Source: Corella eumyota
Taxonomy: Eukaryota > Chordata > Ascidiacea > Phlebobranchia > Corellidae
Length of the DNA stretch: 64,000 nucleotides
Direction: 5' to 3'
NCBI GenBank assembly: GCA_963082875.1
Contig: OY720097.1
Coordinates: 12,222,501 to 12,286,500, forward strand
Shown: one piece after another, positions 57,801-64,000 of the stretch
Numbering within the stretch: position 1 is the stretch's first letter
Layout: each line of letters begins with the position of its first letter
Notes under the pieces: generated by a model
Seen by the model: the letters and a program-made list of their open reading frames with translations, nothing else
Databases searched by the model: none
What the model was told of the DNA's origin: nothing
Translations under genes and position numbers: made by a program

Positions 57801-60800
57801 TACTTTTAAAGACAACTTCAAAACAAAAAGAGCAATTCTAGGATTTAAATATTAAAAAAATATTTATGTTTTAAATAAAGAAAGTTTTATGTATCAGATA
57901 AAGAAACTTAAAAAGTACAAGTTAAAAATTAGCTTAAAAATAAACCTCATTATAACTAAATAATAATTCCAGTTGTAAAATCTCGTGACTAAAATTAATA
58001 TAGAATAAATGTTTTTTTTTACCTTAGTTTCTCTAGTGCCAATACCATGCCAGCATCCTTTAGGAATCTATAAACCCTTATAGCGAGATCAACTTCAAGT
58101 GCATTTATGCTGGCGGCACCCAGTTTTAACCAATTTGGTTCAGATTTTAGTTCAGAACAAATTGTCCAGGCTTCTTTCCATCGTCTTAGAGCAATTGCTT
58201 GATGTAAACTTTTCTGGTCAATCTTAAACAAATATAGAAATATTTAAAAAATTACAGAATCATGGCAGTATGCATAAAGAAATAGTAAATTATGCTTAGA
58301 TAAATATAATATGGGCTTTAAATTCTTTAAAATATTATTAAAACAAAAACTTAATATCCATAAAATTGGAAACAAATAACCTAACATTAAGAAATTGCAA
58401 AAGGTAATGCCTTAATATCTTTCTTAGACAAGATTCTTTAAATTCTCCAATAAATTGAGGTTATAAACATTAAAGATTTGTAATAGTTTAATTGCCCTAA
58501 ATAAAAAAAACTTTCACAATAAAACAACTTATGTTTATACCGCTGGTGATGTTTCGCTGGTCGACAGAAAAGAGTGAGTATCAAGAAGTAAAGAACTGGT
58601 CTTTCCACTAGCAAGTTGAAGAGTCAAAGTTCCATTGTATAGTAATAAGGGTTTCTGTGTAAAGGGTAAATGGGTGGTACCAACCAGATATACATAAGAA
58701 CCTAAAAACAAACAAAAATGAAAAAAAAAATGAGCATAGTTTCAAGTGTTGACTATTTTTATAATATAAACAAACACTGTTTATCACTGACAAAAAAAAC
58801 AAAAGTTTTTTTTTTTTATAAATGTAAGTATCTTGAATCAAAGCTTCTTCAAATCAATAATTATCAATTACTAAACCCAATTATTTTCAAACCAATATTA
58901 ATCTAAAATTGTCAATTACCCATTTTAAAATTCACAATCTCTCATAACCTTATAAATTTACCTCTAATTGATTCCCTGTTAAAGGTGTAAGTAAATATGG
59001 TGGTTTCATCATATACAACAAACACTCCCTTCTCAAAAGGATTATTTTCCCACAATAAACCAAGCGGGTTTGGAGTTAACTTAGGAATTTCGAAGGTTGA
59101 GTCGTTCACAGGGTTGTATATCACTCTGTTTAGTATATTTTAATAAACAATGTTTAAAAGATAATAAGGTACAATATCTTCGTGTTTTATAACTTGCAAT
59201 AAATAAAAAAATAACAGTAATTAGAAATTAGTAATACCTGTACATAAGTATAAATTATATTTTTTTCTATTTAAAAAAATACCTTCTTTGTAGATTTAGC
59301 ATATATTTTAAATTAGCTCCTGTAATTTTAAACAAAACAATAATTTAAATATTTAAGAGCTAAATAATAACTATTTTATTAAGTCATATCTTACCCTTCC
59401 CCTTTGTCATCCAATAAAGCAATATGGCTCCCACTACTGTCAGGATAAATTCCTCTCAGTGCAGAAGTGTGTTTGTAGACATTAACCTGTGCCCAGTCCT
59501 CGATGTAAAAGAAATACACATTTCCACTCTAAAAATTAAATTTAATAAAATAATATTTAAGTAATACTGTATGATTTTTAAGCTGTTTTTCCCTATATTA
59601 AATAACTAAAGGATTATTTTAGGTTCACACAAATGATAGGTTAGTTTTTGTAAAATGTCATTTTGAAACACTAAATATTTACAAACCTCAGTTGCATAAA
59701 TGAGAAACTCATTAGTAAGTGAACAGCAAGTTATTTTTCCCATTTCTTCTCTCTCAGGAAATAATTTCGCTTCTCTTTCTTCCACTGCACCATGCATGCC
59801 TTGATCAATCTAAAGTAAAAATTTTAAAATTCATAAAAATGTAATTTTGTTTTTCAGTTGTTTTTTTTTCAATTTTTTTTAGGTTATCAAAAAAAAGCAT
59901 TTTTAACTTGTTATAATCAACTATTTTATTTAGAGTAATTTGTTTAAAAAATTGTTATGCCCTAGATAAAATATTTTAAGCCAATTTTGTTTTTCTATCT
60001 GACTTATCTAATCTTTGTGAAAAAGCGTGCACATATTTACTGCATATATATAAAATTAATATAAGGAAGCTTAAGAGTAATTTTGATTATGTTATGACTT
60101 TATCAACATTTAAGAAGCAAACTAAAGCAAGCTTTGTAATAGTCGCAAAAATGTTACATCTGACAAGGAATTGGTTAACTTACGATGTGAAGTTGGACTT
60201 TTCCTTCAAAAAACACAGCAGCATAATCAGCATTCAAACTCATACTTTTTATTGTTCCCAAGTATTCTCGATCTCTTGTTTTTTCCGTTTCTATTACCGA
60301 AAAAATTTATATAATATAAAAATTAAAGGCTAAAAATCTTATAATTAAGGAAGACCATTCCCAGAAAGTTTCGAACACCATTTGTTTTACATATAAAGTC
60401 TGTACAACCAAATTTAAACTACTTTAATTTACAATTCCAATCTAAAATTATATTTTACAAATGTGCATAAAAAAAAATTTTTTTTTAAATTTTTTTTTCT
60501 GAAGAATTGTACCTACCTCTGTCAGAAAGATAATAGAACCAAGCTCTGTTGTTCATACCAACCGCAAGGTGGTAAGGACCTGAAGCCACAAAACTGGGCT
60601 CAACATCAATTGGCACAACTATTGCAGGCTCATTTTCCACATTGTTTACCACAGTTACTTCAAGCAAGGATGTGAGATATGCAAGCCTAAAGCAATGTGT
60701 GAAAACATGCTTAACAACTAAGTAGATAGTAAATATTTTTTTAAAACTAAAAAAATTTAAAACTGGGCAAAAATTTTACTTTGTTCCATATGAATCGCCC

Positions 60801-63698
60801 AACATGGGAAGTTTAGTAAGATAACAATGTAGACTTCCTCGAGCCGTAGAAACGGCTAATAACTGTCCATCTTCTGTCCAGGATATCTCTTTTAAACCTA
60901 AAACATAGTCATACAACTATTTTATTCAAGTGACTTTTTGATTTTGCTTAACTATTAATAGGCCTACATACATATCCAAATTTTTTTACTTTGAAAATCC
61001 AATTTTTGGAAAATAATTTGTAACCGGCCTAAAGTTTTCAATGACTAACAAAAAAAAATACTAATTACCTTTTGGCTCATCTTCCAGATTAATGATTGCT
61101 GTTATTTCTTGCATTTCACGAAGATCGTGAATTCGTATGCTCGAATCACCACACGAGGCAGCATAGTTTAACACGGGAGATATTGCAATTGAGGAAAGAT
61201 AATCACGATGATTGCGAACTTGAAATAATTCCTTATAAAATACGTAAATATTTTGAATAAATTTTATATATATATACCTTAAACTTATCTATAAAGAATG
61301 TTTAAGATTTAACAAAAAAAGATAACCCAAAATAAAAAATAAGAATGTTTAAAATAAACACTTTTCAAAATAAATTTGAGTATAAATTATTCACGCAAAT
61401 AAAAAATATAAGCCTTCCTTTCTATAATTCTTCTTTTTTAAAAAAGTTTATTTAGTTACAACTTAAAAAGTATATCATACCTTTCCAATTTCTTGAACAT
61501 GAGTTGAAATAACAAGAAAATAACCTTGTGAGAAGCCAATCATAATATAACCATCCCCAAACCATCTGTAATCTTCCACTTTGCCATATTTGGTCTGAAA
61601 CGCAAGTTCTGAGGGATTCTCTGGGTCAAAAAGCTTGTGCAAAAATAAGGTCTTCTTACCAACTAGTATACTAACCTGTAAACATAAAAACATTATTAAT
61701 TTTGAATAATATTTCTCACCAATTTTATAACAAACTATAAATATGGGAAGTCTATATATCTTAAGCATAGTATGAAAACCAATATTAAAAAAAATAAGAT
61801 TTAATAACCGCCAGCTTGGTGTAGTGGTAAGAACACTTGCTACACCACACATGGGGACCCGGGTTCAATCCCCACTGACCTTATGCTTTAGCGCTCTTGA
61901 GTAAGGCGCTATAAACGATACGAACTCCTGCTGAGCCAGCACTTTATCAGCAGCATAATTATAAGGCAATTATAATTTATAATATCCCAAACTGCCAGAG
62001 GCAACTCAAGAGTGGGTTGGATTAACTGATGTTACTCTATGTTTAAGTCGTGCATTCGACTTTCCCACATCGAGGATAAAGATATGTACGAAAAAAATAA
62101 AATAAAAAATAACAAAGTCATTTTTCATGAAAAACTTATATACAGTGTTTTCTCCTGACTCAGTTTTTCCACTTAATTTCATCTCAGAAAATTGAATCAT
62201 ACTTGGTTGATCTCGAACAGCAAATTGGTTGATTGTATTTCCATTCATATCACTGATCTATATACAGATTTAAACTTTTAGTTAAATAAAGCTGAATTTA
62301 TATTTAGTTTGTTGTAACTATCCGGAGCTTTACTGTATCTAAAATAAACTTATAAAAAATAATTATTTACAACTGCGTTTACAAATCAATCAAAAAGAAT
62401 TTTTTAATAAAAATCAATAGTTTTTAAAGTTTATGTATTGGGGGGTTTTTTGATAATAACACTTAAAAACAAGGAGTATTGCTTAGGTGATATTCAACCC
62501 ATGACCTCTCAGTCTGTAATTTAACAGAAGTAAAACAAATTACTATTTACTTACTGTGACCATATTGTCTGTCCCACCTAGTGCTAGCTGTTTGTTTTGA
62601 CTCCAACATCCACAAATTATTTTGCGATTATGCTTTCCTAGTATGGGAACTTTTCGTCCAACTTTATGGTCATACAAAATTAAATTTCCTTTTGTGGTTC
62701 CTATTAATTTAACATGGGTTAAATAACTTAGGTATTAATTTATTAAGACATTAAATACCGTACATTAGCTTTACAAACTTTATCTTTTATGATGTTAACA
62801 ATTATGATTACAAATAAAATTTATTAGAAACATTTTTTTTAATACATAAGTAAACACATAAAATATCAAATCTTACTTTTAAGTTAATCTTAATATTGTA
62901 GATTTTTAATAATCACTAAAATTTACCGATTGCAAGAAGAAAATCAGATTTTGACCAACATAAAAAAGTTAATGTGTCCTTAACACCACTATCAACTTTT
63001 GCTGCCCTCTTTTGATTGGCATCCCACATGAACATCATACTACTCTTTTCACAAATTGCACAGAGTATATCGCCATCATTATCCCATTCCATACCAGTAC
63101 AATTTCTAAAGTCGATAAAAACAATAAAAAAATTATTTTAATTGATTTTATTACAGATTTAAATCAAAAAGGTACGCTATTTTTAAATATATATATAATA
63201 CACTTTTAAAAATTATTTTGATAAATTTACTTTCTTAAATATAGAGTTTTTTTTTGTTATTTACTAGCCCACATAATAAAATAAAGTACCCTCTTTAAAA
63301 TAGGCTTAATAAAATTATTTAACATTCAAAGTTGCTGAAATATTTTTGATAAAATTTAATTAACTCCAATACCCAGGTAACTGAATTTGCTCCTCCAACT
63401 GACCATGTCTGTCCCATATTCTAACAACATGGTCATGTCCTGTCGTTGCAAGATAATTTCCCAAACTCTGCTGCCATTTAAACATTAGAGGAGTATCTGA
63501 GCCATGAACTTTCTCTTTTAAGCTAAACATGCGCTGTGAATAATATAACAAACTAAAGTTATCTTAATATATTTTAATTATAATATTATTTTTTTTACAA
63601 AATTTAAAATAAAGGTTTTTAAAAACTGATAAAATAACAACATTGTTTTACTAAATTATTAATTTTATCAAAGCTAAATATAATTCCATTACCTGCAT
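54825..63698 (-). CDS. WDR19: WDR19 (IFT144), coding exons 1-24
   Basis: IFT-A subunit for retrograde ciliary transport and membrane-protein entry into cilia. Exons: 63693-63698, 63373-63533, 62927-63105, 62555-62700, 62144-62257, 61481-61675, 61069-61231, 60780-60897, 60517-60687, 60184-60290, 59687-59809, 59395-59528, 58962-59125, 58541-58701, 58023-58222, 57553-57774, 57231-57405, 56789-56929, 56337-56529, 56119-56224, 55777-55905, 55483-55635, 55146-55276 and 54825-54997; the last three are at 24,036-24,846. Total 1,341 aa, human 1,342. The N-terminus [10 protein letters not shown] matches human MKRIFSLLEK. WD40 repeats follow ([50 protein letters not shown]), then the TPR region ([49 protein letters not shown]). 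Exon 1 codes only Met-Gln. Identity is very confident. Confidence 0.96.
61807..62110 (+). mobile_element. tRNA-derived SINE, copy 2
   Basis: Begins at a tRNA-like head with the A-box region TTGGTGTAGTGGTAAGAACA and B box GGGTTCAATCCCC, and ends with an A-rich tail after GAGGATAAAGATATG. It aligns end to end with the copy at 6,353-6,650. It sits in the WDR19 intron between 61,676 and 62,143, antisense to the gene. Mismatches are spread over the length, so the two insertions are not very recent relative to each other. Confidence 0.87.
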
Positions 63699-64000
63699 GA
63701 TGATGTTAATTGTAAACTCTGAATCCTGTAAAATATAATTCAATAAGTTATTTTTTGCGAAAAGTTTATAAAATACGTGCAACGGAAAAAATTGCAAAAT
63801 AATAAAAAAAAGTATGCGATATTTCAAAAATGAAAAAAACTTTTAACCACATAGTATATACCTATGTTAAGTATTTATTAAACATTTTTAAATTTAATAC
63901 TTGTAATATTACCTGAAATAATTAACAAAACTGGGCAACCAAATTTAAAAATATTTTTCAACTTAGCTTTCCCAGCAACGAATTTTAAGTTGTTGGTATG
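63699..64000. other. WDR19 5' UTR and upstream sequence
   Basis: The exon carrying the start codon extends to about 63,725, where an acceptor (TTTTACAG|GATTC) suggests a further untranslated first exon upstream. No coding sequence is seen to the window end. Confidence 0.5.

Noticed and set aside
61807-61890. tRNA gene on the plus strand (A and B boxes present)
   Set aside because: The tRNA-like head continues into a 200-bp body and A-rich tail shared with 6,353-6,650, and the cloverleaf stems pair poorly. It is a SINE head.

Overview
The window is metazoan DNA from an AT-rich, gene-dense genome with mostly short introns (about 100-600 bp). Most genes are one-to-one animal orthologues close to the vertebrate proteins: HERC2, RAB33, HIF1AN, PTTG1IP, an SLC22 transporter and WDR19. 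The base composition, compactness and animal gene set fit an invertebrate such as a tunicate (Ciona-type ascidian). That is my leading guess, but the sequence alone does not settle it.

Layout. 1-3,911 (-): N-terminal part of HERC2, running off the left edge. 5,206-6,843 (-): complete RAB33, five exons, with a tRNA-derived SINE in its first intron. 9,658-12,033 (-): complete HIF1AN (FIH asparaginyl hydroxylase), seven exons. 13,701-20,711 (-): a long proline-rich multi-SH3 adaptor resembling SH3D19. 21,570-22,930 (-): complete PTTG1IP-like membrane protein. 24,036-63,698 (-): complete WDR19/IFT144, 27 coding exons summing to 4,026 nt (1,341 aa). Exon phases were checked by hand for all of these and the summed coding lengths of the complete genes divide by three.

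The striking region is 24,847-54,824. It is one intron of WDR19 of about 30 kb, while the gene's other introns are a few hundred bases. Inside lie an 11-exon SLC22-family transporter on the opposite strand (25,718-32,306) and an array of intronless genes on the WDR19 strand. These encode about 860-880 aa proteins with a nucleotidyltransferase-like G-S...S-D-x-E motif and an alpha-helical, TPR-like C-terminal half. There are four intact copies (27,248-29,851; 33,397-35,982; 38,895-41,549; 51,067-53,661), two broken copies (44,525-47,089; 47,768-50,373) and two 3'-end relics. The first copy sits antisense inside an SLC22 intron, so genes are nested three deep. The array grew by tandem duplication of a unit holding one of these genes plus the 3' half of SLC22. 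Two decayed SLC22 tails and scattered 3'-UTR scraps mark old unit ends. One broken copy is a clean chimera of two neighbours, as unequal crossing-over would produce.

The nucleotidyltransferase/TPR family is the best candidate for an undescribed system. Its function is unknown to me. The enzyme class is inferred from the motif, and a signalling or defence role is only a hypothesis suggested by the expansion and turnover. No virus-like elements, CRISPR arrays or rRNA genes were recognised.
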